Source of the DNA: an uncultured Lachnospiraceae bacterium
GTDB lineage: Bacteria > Bacillota > Clostridia > Lachnospirales > Lachnospiraceae
Assembly: GCA_905209075.1 (NCBI GenBank)
Contig: CAJLRL010000033.1
Coordinates: forward strand, 1 to 27,590
DNA: 27,590 nt
Direction: 5' to 3'
Below the pieces are notes generated by a model, which was not told the origin of the DNA, ran no database searches, and saw nothing but the letters and a program-made list of their open reading frames with translations. A program made the translations under genes and the position numbers. Below, one piece after another: positions 7,321-17,500 of the stretch (within the stretch, counting starts at the first letter, position 1; each line of letters begins with the position of its first letter).

Positions 7321-9738
7321 TTAAGGATATATGATCTGCAGCCTGCCATCCTTATCAATTTTTACATCACTAAGTAAAATATTCCTTATGATATTACATT
7401 TTACTGCTTTTTCTGTATCCAAAAACGACTCGAAAGCCTCATTTTGGTATTCAAACATAACATTTCTCTGTGCAGATGCCCTTCCGGCTACCGCATACTT
7501 AAGCTGCTCAAGGTAGTCGATCAGCTCTACCCAGCCATCATCCACTGCCTTTAAAGTTGCCTCACGGATAAACTGTTCATAAGCCTCCACATTACCTATG
7601 CGCTTACGCTGTCTTGAAAGCCCCTGATATACACGGAGCATCAGGTGGTTACTTATGGTGACTGCGCTTTCCATATCAGACTTTGACAGACCAGCATCAA
7701 GCTTATATGAGATATTGTCGAGAATGTATCTGTTTAATATAGAAATGTATTGCTCTGTATTGTTTTCGTTATTTTTATCATCATTTTTCTTTCTGCCATG
7801 GAGACTGTAATGTTTCTTGTTATTTTTTATGTATTCAAAATGTTCCATGAAGTCTGCGATATTCTCCCTTGCGATCCCTACTATCTTCTCCTCCTCGATT
7901 CTTGCACCGCTTAGCAGATTCTTTCTGGTTGCATATATCAGGTCACGCTGTCGCTGGAGAACCTCATCATATTGCACTGATCTCCTGCGGTTGATCTCTG
8001 CCATCTCATTATTTAATCTCTGGCTTTGATTTACGATACGCCTTATCCGGCTCTTACTTATCCAGCGTTTTCCATCAATATATTTTTCGAGTTTTTCGTC
8101 ATCCTCGGCTCCAACGATATCATCCTCAAGGCTCACATAATACTGGCTGAAGCCCGGATCTCCCTGTCGGCCGGCTCGGCCCCTTGCCTGCCTTTCAGAC
8201 CTTCTGTTTTCCATCCTTCCAACACCTATAACAGCCAGACCGCCAAGCTCCTTAACCCCATCTCCAAGCTTTATATCCGTGCCCCGGCCTGCCATCGTAG
8301 TTGCAACCGTGACCGCATTCATCTGGCCTGCGCCTGCGATAATCTGTGCTTCCCAGAAAGCATTGCTTGCATTAAGTACATTGTGCGGGATATTATACTG
8401 TATCATCAATCTCGAAAACAGATCGGTATCTGTAACAGAGTTTAAGACTACCAGTACAGGCTGTCCTGTTTTATGCAATTCAATAACATCATTTGCGGCA
8501 GTGTGGAATTGTTCTCTCGCATTCCTGAAATATTTATCTTTATAGTCTTTTCTTATCATCTGCCTGTTTGTCGGAATTTTCACAACCCTCTTGTGATATA
8601 CCTCAAACAGCTCATCCTTTGCATCCACGAGTGTACCGCTCATGCCTGCCATCTTGTCAAACAGCATAAACAGGTTCTGGAATGTAACAGATGCTACCGT
8701 CCTGTATTCCTGCGATATCTCCACCTTTTCCTTTGCCTCTATAGCCTGATGCTGTCCACCTCTTAGCTTTACTCCATGCATCAGACGTCCTGTCGCTCCG
8801 TCGAAAAGTTCCACCTCTCCATCCGGGCTTATTACATAGTCTTTTTTATTTTTCAACAATTTATGAGCTCTTAATGCCAGTGTAACATGCCTGTTTATCT
8901 CAAAATATTCCTTGCCATAAAAATTGGGAATACCAAAAAAACTCTCTGCAAATTTGACTCCCCTTGGAGTGAGCCATACAGCCTTATCCTCCTCAATATA
9001 GTCAATATCCTCAACCAGTGTCGTGACAAAGAAATCACAAAGATTATAAATATTTGACTGCACACGGGGAACACCTGATATAACAAGCGGCATGATAGCG
9101 GCATCCAAAAGCACTGAGTCAGCCTCATCAATGATCACATAATTGAAATCACACAAAAACCTGTCTGATTTTTTCTTTACAAGATTATCAAACAGATAAT
9201 CAAAGCCAAGTGTGCCGTTTGTAGTATATATTATATCTGCCGAATAAAATTTTTTACGTTCCTCATTTGTTTTCTTATTAGTTTTAGAATCATCAGCATC
9301 CGGATATGAACATGTCAATCCCATAAAAGAGTACACTTCTCCCATCTCCATACCATCACGCGAAGCAAGATAGTCATTTGTCGTGACAAGCATACAGCTT
9401 TTACCTGTCAGGGAATTCAGATACAAAGGCATCGTAGCTGCAAGTGTTTTTCCTTCGCCTGTATTCATCTCGGCAAGATACCCCTTGTGTAATGCTGCTC
9501 CTGCAAGGATCTGAACATCATAAGGTCTTTTTCCAAGAACTCTTTCATCAGCCTCAACAATAGCTGCAAATGCATCCGGCAGTAACGAATCCAGTGATTC
9601 ACCATTCTGATACCTGTCTTTAAACTCAACCGTAAGCTGTCTTAATTCATTATCACTTAGACCCTTTATTTTTTCTTCGCTTTTTTTGACCTTTAACAGC
9701 AATTTTCTTAAGCTTTTCAATTCTCTCCCGATCTTCAT
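7321..9738 (-). CDS. secA2: Accessory Sec translocase ATPase SecA2
   Basis: An 805-residue motor that would drive the glycosylated adhesin through the SecY2 channel. Walker A MNTGEGKT is at 91-98, the DEAD box IIDEAD at 202-207, and the later helicase motif TTMAGRGTDIKLG with QARGRAGRQGDPG is intact. It ends shortly after the helical scaffold, without the C-terminal linker and Cys-rich zinc-binding tail of housekeeping SecA, as expected for SecA2. I start at the ATG at 9738 (GGAAGAG upstream at a good distance) instead of the adjacent TTG at 9741. Its first 86 bp overlap asp3, so translation is probably coupled. It sits in the canonical asp3-secA2-gtfA order. Confidence 0.96.
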   Translation of the reverse strand: MKIGRELKSLRKLLLKVKKSEEKIKGLSDNELRQLTVEFKDRYQNGESLDSLLPDAFAAIVEADERVLGKRPYDVQILAGAALHKGYLAEMNTGEGKTLAATMPLYLNSLTGKSCMLVTTNDYLASRDGMEMGEVYSFMGLTCSYPDADDSKTNKKTNEERKKFYSADIIYTTNGTLGFDYLFDNLVKKKSDRFLCDFNYVIIDEADSVLLDAAIMPLVISGVPRVQSNIYNLCDFFVTTLVEDIDYIEEDKAVWLTPRGVKFAESFFGIPNFYGKEYFEINRHVTLALRAHKLLKNKKDYVISPDGEVELFDGATGRLMHGVKLRGGQHQAIEAKEKVEISQEYRTVASVTFQNLFMLFDKMAGMSGTLVDAKDELFEVYHKRVVKIPTNRQMIRKDYKDKYFRNAREQFHTAANDVIELHKTGQPVLVVLNSVTDTDLFSRLMIQYNIPHNVLNASNAFWEAQIIAGAGQMNAVTVATTMAGRGTDIKLGDGVKELGGLAVIGVGRMENRRSERQARGRAGRQGDPGFSQYYVSLEDDIVGAEDDEKLEKYIDGKRWISKSRIRRIVNQSQRLNNEMAEINRRRSVQYDEVLQRQRDLIYATRKNLLSGARIEEEKIVGIARENIADFMEHFEYIKNNKKHYSLHGRKKNDDKNNENNTEQYISILNRYILDNISYKLDAGLSKSDMESAVTISNHLMLRVYQGLSRQRKRIGNVEAYEQFIREATLKAVDDGWVELIDYLEQLKYAVAGRASAQRNVMFEYQNEAFESFLDTEKAVKCNIIRNILLSDVKIDKDGRLQIIYP

Positions 9739-10189
9739 CAAACTCTTCCTTTGAAACCTCTTTTATTATAAGTGACTTAAACGTAAAATCAGCATTTCCG
9801 CCATTTATCAGCTCTATTGAATAACTGTATGTCGTGATCGGCGGTAAAAAATAAGCTTTATTATCCCTCACGATCGTACTTTTTGTCTCATTATCATACC
9901 TGTCGTAAAATATGATACGGAGCATCAGAGCCTCGCTATCTTGACTGTTATAATCAATATTCAGCCTGATAAAATATGTACTCTCACCATCAATGAGCGG
10001 AAGTGTCGGTTCGACCCTGTGTATCTGATAATTCGTCTTTGAATACCAGCTGTGTACCACAGTTCCCGGCGGCATCAGTCTGTTAGAATATCTTACTGAC
10101 CTGTCTTTATTAAATTCTACCTCTGAACCATAACCATATGAATCAGACATAAATTCTTCCCAATATACTGTCCAAGTATCATTTACCAT
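9653..10189 (-). CDS. asp3: Accessory Sec system protein Asp3
   Basis: A 178-residue aSec component which, with Asp1 and Asp2, is needed for adhesin export; family knowledge places it at the membrane with SecA2 as a lectin-like beta-sandwich scaffold. The family signature is clear: VYWEEF near the start, YGYGSEVEF, NRLMPPGTVVHSWYSKTNYQ, then PTLPLIDGESTYFIRL and an IIFYDRYDNE strand. The last 30 residues form a highly charged Lys/Arg/Glu tail that extends over the start of secA2 in another frame. The ribosome binding site is weak (GAAAGTGATG region), suggesting coupling to asp2, which ends 9 bp upstream. Confidence 0.92.
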   Translation of the reverse strand: MVNDTWTVYWEEFMSDSYGYGSEVEFNKDRSVRYSNRLMPPGTVVHSWYSKTNYQIHRVEPTLPLIDGESTYFIRLNIDYNSQDSEALMLRIIFYDRYDNETKSTIVRDNKAYFLPPITTYSYSIELINGGNADFTFKSLIIKEVSKEEFDEDRERIEKLKKIAVKGQKKRRKNKGSK

Positions 10190-10198
10190 ATTTCTACA

Positions 10199-11698
10199 TC
10201 ACTTTCGATCAAAATCTTCTTCAAGAATCAGCCTGTATTGACTCAAAAACCATCCCACAACACTCTCATTATTATCATTATGATGTCCGTGTGAGCCTTT
10301 TCCATATACTTCTACACCTTCTGATTTCAGATGTTCAAGTATATTTTTATATCCATCTGTATCATAATCATCTTCATATAAATATGAAACTATGAATTTA
10401 GTATGGGACCAGTCAGCTTCATCAAATCTTTCCCACATTCTTTTATTAAATTCTTCTACACTCTTTTTCGATAATGAACCATAATTTTTCAACAACAGAT
10501 CAAGCGATGTCGGAAATCCTCCCGGTCTAAGAAGTCTTTCGTTTTCTGCAACGACTCCAAGCTCTGTAAGCGGCTTTGCCAAGATCAGCGCATGTGGGCT
10601 TAATTTTGATCCAAAATAAAGCGAGCCAAACGTGCCCATTGACATTCCGGAAATAATGACATCAGATTTCTTAAACTGCATTTCTTTAATCGTTTTTTCA
10701 ATTTTTTCAGACAGCTTTTCCTCCAGATCAGCATTATCTATGTAAAAAGCGCCACCCTCAAGCCTTGGATCCGTTATAAGCATAAAAGGACATCCCAGCT
10801 TTCTCATCATGTTGTAGCCCTCAAACCCTTCCTGCTTACGGTATCCGGAAAAATAAATAGCAAGAGGTGGTTTACAATCTCCTTTATCCAGATATGTAAA
10901 TATCTCCTCACCATGTGATGAGATGATTCTCTCTCCGCCCGGAAGAAAATAACCTATATCCTGCCTGGAATATCTGTCATGCAGTGATATGACCTCAAGG
11001 GTTCCCTGTCCTTTTGCCAGAACAGAAACAAACACCGGACCTTCAAACTCATCATTGTCAATAGTCACTATCCCGTCTAATTCATCCTGGCTGAATTTCC
11101 ACACTCTTTGGATATCACCGATGGAACCATTATAGAATTTATATATATGCAGCTTTACCTCTACAGAACCTGTTCTTCTGTGTTCGAAGTATAAATCAAT
11201 ATTCTGCCTGTCAAACACCGGAATGTTTGATTTCCAGAACACTACCTGTGAAAATGTGTCTCCAAAGTCTCCTTCTAAAAGCATGTCATAGTTTCCTTTA
11301 CATCTGACTGAACCTTTAAAAAACTGACCTACTGATATATGCTCCGGCTTAAACTTTTCACCATACGGCTGTCTATAATACTTTGCTGCCTCCTTCTCAA
11401 GAAAAACCTGCACATCTCCTGAATAAAGAAAAAGTCCTGATCTCTCATTAAAATAATCCTGTGTAACACTGTTTTGCAGCTTTGCATTCTCTGTAGCAAA
11501 AAGACTGTACGCTCTTGTAAGCTTATCCAGTGCCTGTTTTTCCTTATAGGTTATATCTCTATCTAAAATAACGATATCTACCTGTTTAGACGGAAAGACT
11601 CCTGTATTTTTATAATCCTCCCACTCAACAAAATCCGGAATGCTGTATTTAGCTGTCCTATCCTCGTTTCCAATATACAAAATCTGAATACTATTCAA
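10199..11698 (-). CDS. asp2: Accessory Sec system protein Asp2 (GlcNAc O-acetyltransferase)
   Basis: A 499-residue protein with two roles in this family: supporting export and O-acetylating GlcNAc on the adhesin. The C-terminal alpha/beta-hydrolase-like domain keeps a catalytic arrangement: nucleophile Ser353 in SGMSMG, an acidic residue at Glu442 (SYLYEDDYD) and His470-473 (GSHGHH). The spacing matches the Ser362/Glu452/His482 triad known from Streptococcus gordonii Asp2. The N-terminus NSIQILYIGNEDR fits the family. The start is a TTG at 11698, overlapping the end of asp1 by 8 bp, with AAAGGTG about 10 nt upstream; this start is less certain than the rest. Confidence 0.93.
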   Translation of the reverse strand: MNSIQILYIGNEDRTAKYSIPDFVEWEDYKNTGVFPSKQVDIVILDRDITYKEKQALDKLTRAYSLFATENAKLQNSVTQDYFNERSGLFLYSGDVQVFLEKEAAKYYRQPYGEKFKPEHISVGQFFKGSVRCKGNYDMLLEGDFGDTFSQVVFWKSNIPVFDRQNIDLYFEHRRTGSVEVKLHIYKFYNGSIGDIQRVWKFSQDELDGIVTIDNDEFEGPVFVSVLAKGQGTLEVISLHDRYSRQDIGYFLPGGERIISSHGEEIFTYLDKGDCKPPLAIYFSGYRKQEGFEGYNMMRKLGCPFMLITDPRLEGGAFYIDNADLEEKLSEKIEKTIKEMQFKKSDVIISGMSMGTFGSLYFGSKLSPHALILAKPLTELGVVAENERLLRPGGFPTSLDLLLKNYGSLSKKSVEEFNKRMWERFDEADWSHTKFIVSYLYEDDYDTDGYKNILEHLKSEGVEVYGKGSHGHHNDNNESVVGWFLSQYRLILEEDFDRK

Positions 11699-13256
11699 CT
11701 ATACCTAACACCTTTCGCCATTTATCAAGTAATACTTCTGTTTTATAGTTTTTTCCTGCTTCATAACATGCCACAAGCGCTGCATTCCAATTTTCCAGAC
11801 TATCAAGATAAAATGCCAGACTTGCGCCTATCTGATCATGATCATCTATGATTATGCCATTTTGTCCATCATTCAGGAACTGATCCTCTGAAAAACTAAT
11901 ACGCGGAACACCCTTACTTATTGCCGTTATATAAAGGAAAACATCAACCACTCCCCGCAGATCCAATATAACTCTTTGCTCATTGATACACTTGCTTATA
12001 GTTCTCTCATCCACGCACACATCAATAAAAAATCTCTGTTTGATCCTTTTTTCATTTTCATCAATATTGTCCGCTTTACTTACCCATCCTGTATCGTATC
12101 CATATTCCTTTAAAATACCGGCAAGCTCTTTACGGATATTATCTTCATGCCCCCACTGTGCATTTCTTGTAAAAATATGCACCATTGCAAGATCGTTAAT
12201 ACACAAATACTCTGATACCTTGCGGATAATTGCTCTATACACAGCAGCATCCAGTCCGTCTATCGGGACCAGAATATTCTGAACCTTTAACTGCTGGCTT
12301 ATACCAAAATCCATCCGCGTGTCATACGGTGGAATATCCATAATACTAAGGTTCTCGTCAGACAAATTATCCTTTATGATTTTTGTCGTATGCTCTGAAT
12401 CAGTGATAATATACTCAGAAGCTTTCAGATAACTTTTAATACCATTGATTTTCGAATAATCATATCTTTCTTCAAAAAATGTATAAACTACCTTTCTTCC
12501 TCTTAGTACTTCACCTAAAACATTCATATGTAAGCTATGAGCTGCCACGAAGAAAGTATCCTTCGTCCCTGTCTCATTAACAAAACCAGACATTACCTCC
12601 TGTATCACCTCATCAAGTGAGCCGTATGACAGCTTGCAAAATTGCTTTTCTCCTGTTTTAGTGTCGTACATAGGATACGAGGGATTGACCATCACACTGC
12701 CATCTGATGCATTTACCCTGAGCTTCCAGATTGTGTTTTCCATCAGGTATTCCTGATATTTCATCTGCCCGTTTTCATAAATAATAGTTGAAGATACAAA
12801 GCCTCTGTCATCATAATAATTTTTCCGGCAGATCTGTCCTCCCTCGTACATATCTATAATTATAGGGTTTCCATCCTCGCCAAACTCAACCTGGGCATAT
12901 TTCTGTCCATCGTACAAGGCGACAATTGAGAATGGTGAATATACAAACTCCACACCCTCTGGCCATTTAATATCATGATATGAAAGCACAGCCATTTTAG
13001 TTCTCTTAACCTGAGCGATCGCATCAAAACAAGACCAGTATGGCGAACGATACATTCCCTGTCTATGAGCGAAATGTCTGAAATTCGGCGAATACCCAAG
13101 TAAAACGATCCTGTACTTCACATCCACATTTCTGTGGAAAAGCGTAATCTGTTTTATTGTCTCATCAAATTCCGATTTCATTCTCCGTCTGTACCATTGC
13201 TGTTCATTTTCGATCCATGAATTTTCTTTATACCATGCCGGCACAAAATATAACAT
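11691..13256 (-). CDS. asp1: Accessory Sec system protein Asp1
   Basis: A 521-residue aSec component with a GT-B-like fold but no known transferase activity, thought to bind the glycan or acceptor and bridge modification to export. The family opening MLYFVPAWY is exact. Other recognisable parts are the Rossmann-type segment VKYRIVLLGYSPNFRHFAHRQG, KWPEGVEFVYSPFSIVAL, a mid-region ending RRVVYTFFEERYDY-like (YTFFEERYDY), and the C-terminal sugar-binding-like end SKGVPRISFSEDQFLNDGQNG. AAGGAG overlaps the 3' end of secY2 16 bp before the stop-to-start gap, so it is in the same operon. It overlaps asp2 by 8 bp. Confidence 0.93.
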   Translation of the reverse strand: MLYFVPAWYKENSWIENEQQWYRRRMKSEFDETIKQITLFHRNVDVKYRIVLLGYSPNFRHFAHRQGMYRSPYWSCFDAIAQVKRTKMAVLSYHDIKWPEGVEFVYSPFSIVALYDGQKYAQVEFGEDGNPIIIDMYEGGQICRKNYYDDRGFVSSTIIYENGQMKYQEYLMENTIWKLRVNASDGSVMVNPSYPMYDTKTGEKQFCKLSYGSLDEVIQEVMSGFVNETGTKDTFFVAAHSLHMNVLGEVLRGRKVVYTFFEERYDYSKINGIKSYLKASEYIITDSEHTTKIIKDNLSDENLSIMDIPPYDTRMDFGISQQLKVQNILVPIDGLDAAVYRAIIRKVSEYLCINDLAMVHIFTRNAQWGHEDNIRKELAGILKEYGYDTGWVSKADNIDENEKRIKQRFFIDVCVDERTISKCINEQRVILDLRGVVDVFLYITAISKGVPRISFSEDQFLNDGQNGIIIDDHDQIGASLAFYLDSLENWNAALVACYEAGKNYKTEVLLDKWRKVLGIVE

Positions 13257-13272
13257 TAAAATTCTCCTTATA

Positions 13273-14481
13273 CTATATAAATGGATGATATCTGTCCATA
13301 TTTCTATAAACCTCAGCCTCTCTGTATAACGATATCCAAATACCTGTCGACATCATTATAGAACACGGTAACATTGCCAGTGTCGAATCAATATATCCGC
13401 CAAATTGGAGAAAGAGGGGTACTCCCTGACATATACATATGATTATCGAACTGTAGATAGAAAATCTGATCACTGTACCTACGAGATATCTGCGGGTCGG
13501 CTTTCCTGCATATATATCCAGAATAGAATCCCCTGATTTCAACAGGTTCTCGGCTTCCCTGCCCGGCGTAAGCATTACCAATGAAAATAAAATAGTAAGT
13601 ATTACAATGATCACCAGATAAACTATAATTCCCAAAGCAGCTGTAAGCCTTAGATTTTCAACAAGCCACGCAAGCTTTTGATTATCCGGATGCAGATAGT
13701 ACAGACCTGAACAGACAAATTGTGGCAGCATAAATACCGCCGAGGTGAACATAAGCGGCATTGCACCAACAGGATTTAATTTATATGCCAGATAATTCTT
13801 ATCTGCATAAATATTATTTATGGATACTCTCTGTACCGCAATTCTCTTTTCCGTTGTTTCTATTACTATCATAACAGCGATCTCAACTACACCGATAATT
13901 ACAGGCAACACCAGTCTTTCTGCTTTCTGCCCCGCAAACATATTCATCATTCCATCTACAATATTTATCATGAATACACTCATGCGCCCACCGATACCAT
14001 ATTTTGTTGTCCGGTCACACATATATACCACTATAAGCATACCTGCTATAAGCTGTATAAACACTATAACTTTAGTGACAAATAACATCTGAGCGTCCAT
14101 GTCCTTGTATACAAATGTCTGAACCCTCTGATATGCCTGGATAAATGCAATTACCATCATAAAAAACAGTGTCCATATATTTAGTTTTCTGGGCGATATC
14201 TTTCGTGAACTGTCTAATGATATTATCGCCACCATTAATACTGCGAGTATTGAAGCAATCATATATGGCCACAATCCCAGAATAAACAATGAACAGTTTT
14301 TCATATCTCCTGATAATGCCTGCAGCAGAATAGATTGTGCGTCAACACTCACATCTTCATATGCCTTCAGATCAATCCCATATAATGGGATATTTCTGCC
14401 AATCATATATACAAGCATTATTATCAGAGAATACAATATTTTATACACTAATATATGTTCTTTTTGTCTCTTCTCTTTCAA
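13273..14481 (-). CDS. secY2: Accessory Sec channel protein SecY2
   Basis: A 402-residue polytopic membrane protein forming the dedicated export channel. About ten hydrophobic spans are visible, beginning ILVYKILYSLIIMLVYMIGR. The NIPLYGID after span 1 corresponds to the SecY N-terminal plug region, and TPGREAENLLKSGDSI matches the conserved SecY loop (normally near FxNxExxAxxLKKxG). I start at a TTG at 14481, because AGAGG lies six bases upstream and the resulting length equals typical SecY2 (about 400). A longer frame to 14550 would begin inside a 12-bp hairpin without a ribosome binding site. Low similarity to housekeeping SecY and its position before asp1 identify it as SecY2. Confidence 0.92.
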   Translation of the reverse strand: MKEKRQKEHILVYKILYSLIIMLVYMIGRNIPLYGIDLKAYEDVSVDAQSILLQALSGDMKNCSLFILGLWPYMIASILAVLMVAIISLDSSRKISPRKLNIWTLFFMMVIAFIQAYQRVQTFVYKDMDAQMLFVTKVIVFIQLIAGMLIVVYMCDRTTKYGIGGRMSVFMINIVDGMMNMFAGQKAERLVLPVIIGVVEIAVMIVIETTEKRIAVQRVSINNIYADKNYLAYKLNPVGAMPLMFTSAVFMLPQFVCSGLYYLHPDNQKLAWLVENLRLTAALGIIVYLVIIVILTILFSLVMLTPGREAENLLKSGDSILDIYAGKPTRRYLVGTVIRFSIYSSIIICICQGVPLFLQFGGYIDSTLAMLPCSIMMSTGIWISLYREAEVYRNMDRYHPFI

Positions 14482-14506
14482 TGATTTCCTCTTTCTTTGA
14501 ATAGTA

Positions 14507-14537
14507 TTAGTGACCATCCATGATAGATGGTCACTAA
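14507..14537. promoter_or_regulatory. 12-bp perfect hairpin between the adhesin gene and secY2
   Basis: TTAGTGACCATC (14507-14518) and GATGGTCACTAA (14526-14537) form a perfect 12-bp stem with a 7-nt loop in the 90-bp gap. Downstream on the minus strand there is only UACUAUUC, not a U-run, so an attenuator or mRNA-protecting stem fits better than a full terminator. It could set a high adhesin to low secretion-machinery mRNA ratio. Confidence 0.7.
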
Positions 14538-14538
14538 C

Positions 14539-14567
14539 ATTATAAAACAATATTTTTGGTATTGTTA
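14539..14567 (-). promoter_or_regulatory. Possible promoter for the secY2-asp-secA2 run
   Basis: On the minus strand a perfect TATAAT (14539-14544) has TAACAA 17 bases upstream (14562-14567). The -35 is poor. If used, transcription would start inside the 12-bp hairpin region and give secY2 its own start independent of the adhesin gene. Confidence 0.3.
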
Positions 14568-14571
14568 TTTA

Positions 14572-17500
14572 TTATTTCTCATCAGGATCATCCTCTGAGT
14601 TGTCACCCTTTTCCGGTTTTCTTCTTCGGTTATCATAAACACCCTTTCCGGTGATAGCTGCAACTGCCGCTGCAATCCACCACCACCATGTTCTGATACC
14701 ATCCTTGGCCGTTCCGCCTGCTGCAAGAGGCGTATCCTCATCTTCAATGTTATGGATATCAGCTTCATCCTCATTTACTGCAAGAGGAACCTGTGGATCC
14801 TGAATTGGTGTATTATCCTGTGCTGCCGGTACCGCTGGAGCTGTAGGAGTTGCTGCTGCAGGTGCAGGGGTTGTTGCTGCCGGTATCGGCGTTGCTGCTG
14901 CAGGTGTCGGCGTCGCTGCTGCAGGTGCAGGGGTTGTTGCCAGCGTTGGTGTTGCTGCTGCCGTCGGTACCTCTGCCGCTGTGATCGTAGTTGCAGGCAC
15001 AGGTGTATTGTCAGCAGCTGAAGTAGGTGTTGGAGTCACAGCAGGTATCGGAGCTGTATTTGACTGACTCTCACTAGCTGATGCACTTTCTGACTCACTT
15101 GTACTTGTTGATGCACTATCACTTGCCGATGCGCTTTCTGACTCACTTGCACTGATTGAGGCACTATCACTTGCCGATGCGCTTTCTGATTCGCTGGCAC
15201 TTGTTGAGGCACTGTCACTTGCCGATGCGCTCTCTGATTCGCTGGCACTTGTTGTATCACTCTCACTAGGTAATACACTTAATGACTCACTTGCACTTAC
15301 TGAGGCACTGATGCTTTCTGAAGTGCTAGCACTTGTCGATGCACTCGTGCTGGCTGATGTACTTGCACTTGTTGAGGCACTTGTGCTTGCTGATGTACTA
15401 TCGCTCGTTGAGACACTTGTGCTTGCTGATGTGCTGGCACTCGTTGATGCGCTTGTGCTCGCTGATGTGCTGGCACTTGTTGAGGCACTTGTGCTTGCTG
15501 ATGTACTGGCACTCGTCGATGCACTTGTGCTGGCTGATGTACTTGCACTTGTTGAGGCACTTGTACTTGCACTGGTACTTGCTGATGTACTTGCACTCGT
15601 ACTTGCTGATGTACTTGCACTTGTTGAGGCGCTCGTGCTGGCACTTGTACTTGCACTTGTTGAGGCACTTGTACTTGCACTCGTTGATGCACTCGTACTA
15701 GCTGACGTACTTGCACTTGTTGAGGCACTTGTACTGGCTGATGTACTGGCGCTCGTTGATGCGCTTGTGCTTGCTGACGTACTTGCACTTGTTGAGGCGC
15801 TCGTGCTTGCTGATGTACTGGCACTTGTTGAGGCACTTGTGCTTGCTGATGTACTGGCACTCGTCGATGCACTTGTGCTGGCTGATGTACTTGCACTTGT
15901 TGAGGCACTTGTACTTGCACTGGTACTTGCTGATGTACTTGCACTCGTACTTGCTGATGTACTTGCACTTGTTGAGGCGCTCGTGCTGGCACTTGTACTT
16001 GCACTTGTTGAGGCACTTGTACTTGCACTCGTTGATGCACTCGTACTAGCTGACGTACTTGCGCTCGTTGATGCACTTGTACTGGCTGATGTACTGGCGC
16101 TCGTTGAGGCGCTTGTGCTTGCTGATGTACTGGCACTCGTCGATGCACTCGTACTTGCTGATGTACTTGCACTCGTTGAGGCGCTTGTGCTTGCTGATGT
16201 ACTTGCACTTGTTGATGCGCTTGTGCTTGCTGATGTGCTGGCACTTGTCGATGCGCTCGTGCTCGCTGATGTGCTGGCACTTGTTGATGCGCTCGTGCTT
16301 GCTGATGTGCTTGCACTTGTTGATGCGCTCGTGCTCGCTGATGTGCTAGCGCTCGTTGAGGCACTTGTGCTCGCTGATGTACTGGCACTTGTTGATGCGC
16401 TTGTGCTTGCTGACGTACTGGCACTTGTTGAGGCACTTGTACTTGCGCTCGTTGAGGCGCTCGTGCTAGCACTTGTGCTCGCTGATGTGCTGGCACTCGT
16501 TGAGGCACTCGTACTTGCTGACGTACTGGCACTGGTACTTGCTGATGTACTTGCACTCGTTGATGCACTCGTACTTGCTGATGTACTTGCACTTGTCGAT
16601 GCACTTGTGCTCGCTGATGTGCTGGCACTCGTCGATGCACTCGTACTCGCTGATGTACTTGCACTTGTCGATGCGCTCGTGCTCGCTGATGTACTAGCGC
16701 TTGTTGAGGCACTTGTGCTTGCACTCGTACTTGCTGACGTACTTGCACTGGTTGAAGCACTTGTACTTGCACTCGTACTTGCTGATGTACTTGCACTTGT
16801 TGAGGCACTTGTACTTGCACTTGTGCTCGCTGACGTACTTGCGCTTGTTGAGGCACTTATACTAGCTGACGTACTTGCACTTGTTGAGGCGCTCGTGCTG
16901 GCACTGGTGCTTGCTGATGTACTGGCACTCGTTGAGGCGCTCGTGCTCGCTGATGTGCTTGCACTTGTTGAGGCGCTTATGCTTGCCGATGTACTGGCAC
17001 TCGTGCTTGCTGACGTACTCGTGCTTGCTTCAACACTCAAACTCTCTGATATTCTTACTGATTCACTCTTCTCATAGTTTGGATCTTCATCATCCAGTAA
17101 ATCAATGGAATCCCCATGCTTATATGCATATTTATATATATGCACTCCACCTGCATTGCCACTTCTAAATTCTACCCATTTATTATCAGACACTTTCAGT
17201 ACAAACGCATCTCCGTCACATATATACAATTCGCCTGTTTGAGAATGTTGCTCTTCCCAAAACAATATCCCTGTTGTCCATTTAAATGTCACAGAATTAA
17301 AATCATTAAAATATTCCAATTTTCCTGTATATGAATTTTTTACTCTATACTTATATGATTTATCTCCCCATTCCCTTTTCTTTATTTCATTTCTAGATTG
17401 AATACCATAGTCTTTATAATTACTTTCCGTAATCTTAGTCACATGATGTACCTTATCTGATACGCAATCATCTCTATTTGTTTCAGTGCTTGCAAGCTGC

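Larger units (their letters stand above)
15058..17028 (-). repeat. Long Ala-Ser-Thr-Ser repeat tract (SRR2)
   Basis: About 657 residues, almost entirely AlaSerThrSer with a 12-bp period in DNA. Codons vary synonymously from unit to unit (Ser as AGT/AGC/TCA, Ala as GCA/GCG/GCC), so units can be told apart. The few deviating units sit at the edges (SIS, SVSTSDS). It would be the main carrier of O-linked GlcNAc. The tract creates long open shadow frames on both strands. Confidence 0.97.

Noticed and set aside
15297..16856. 519-codon minus-strand frame rich in Gln/Val/His/Arg inside the adhesin gene
   Set aside because: Out-of-frame reading of the same repeat tract; pure repeat translation with no independent start signals.
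15311..17077. 588-codon open frame on the plus strand, Leu/Val/Ala/Asp-rich (VLALVDALVLAD pattern)
   Set aside because: Exact antisense of the 12-bp Ala-Ser-Thr-Ser repeats; openness follows from repeat codons, and it has no ribosome binding site or globular part.
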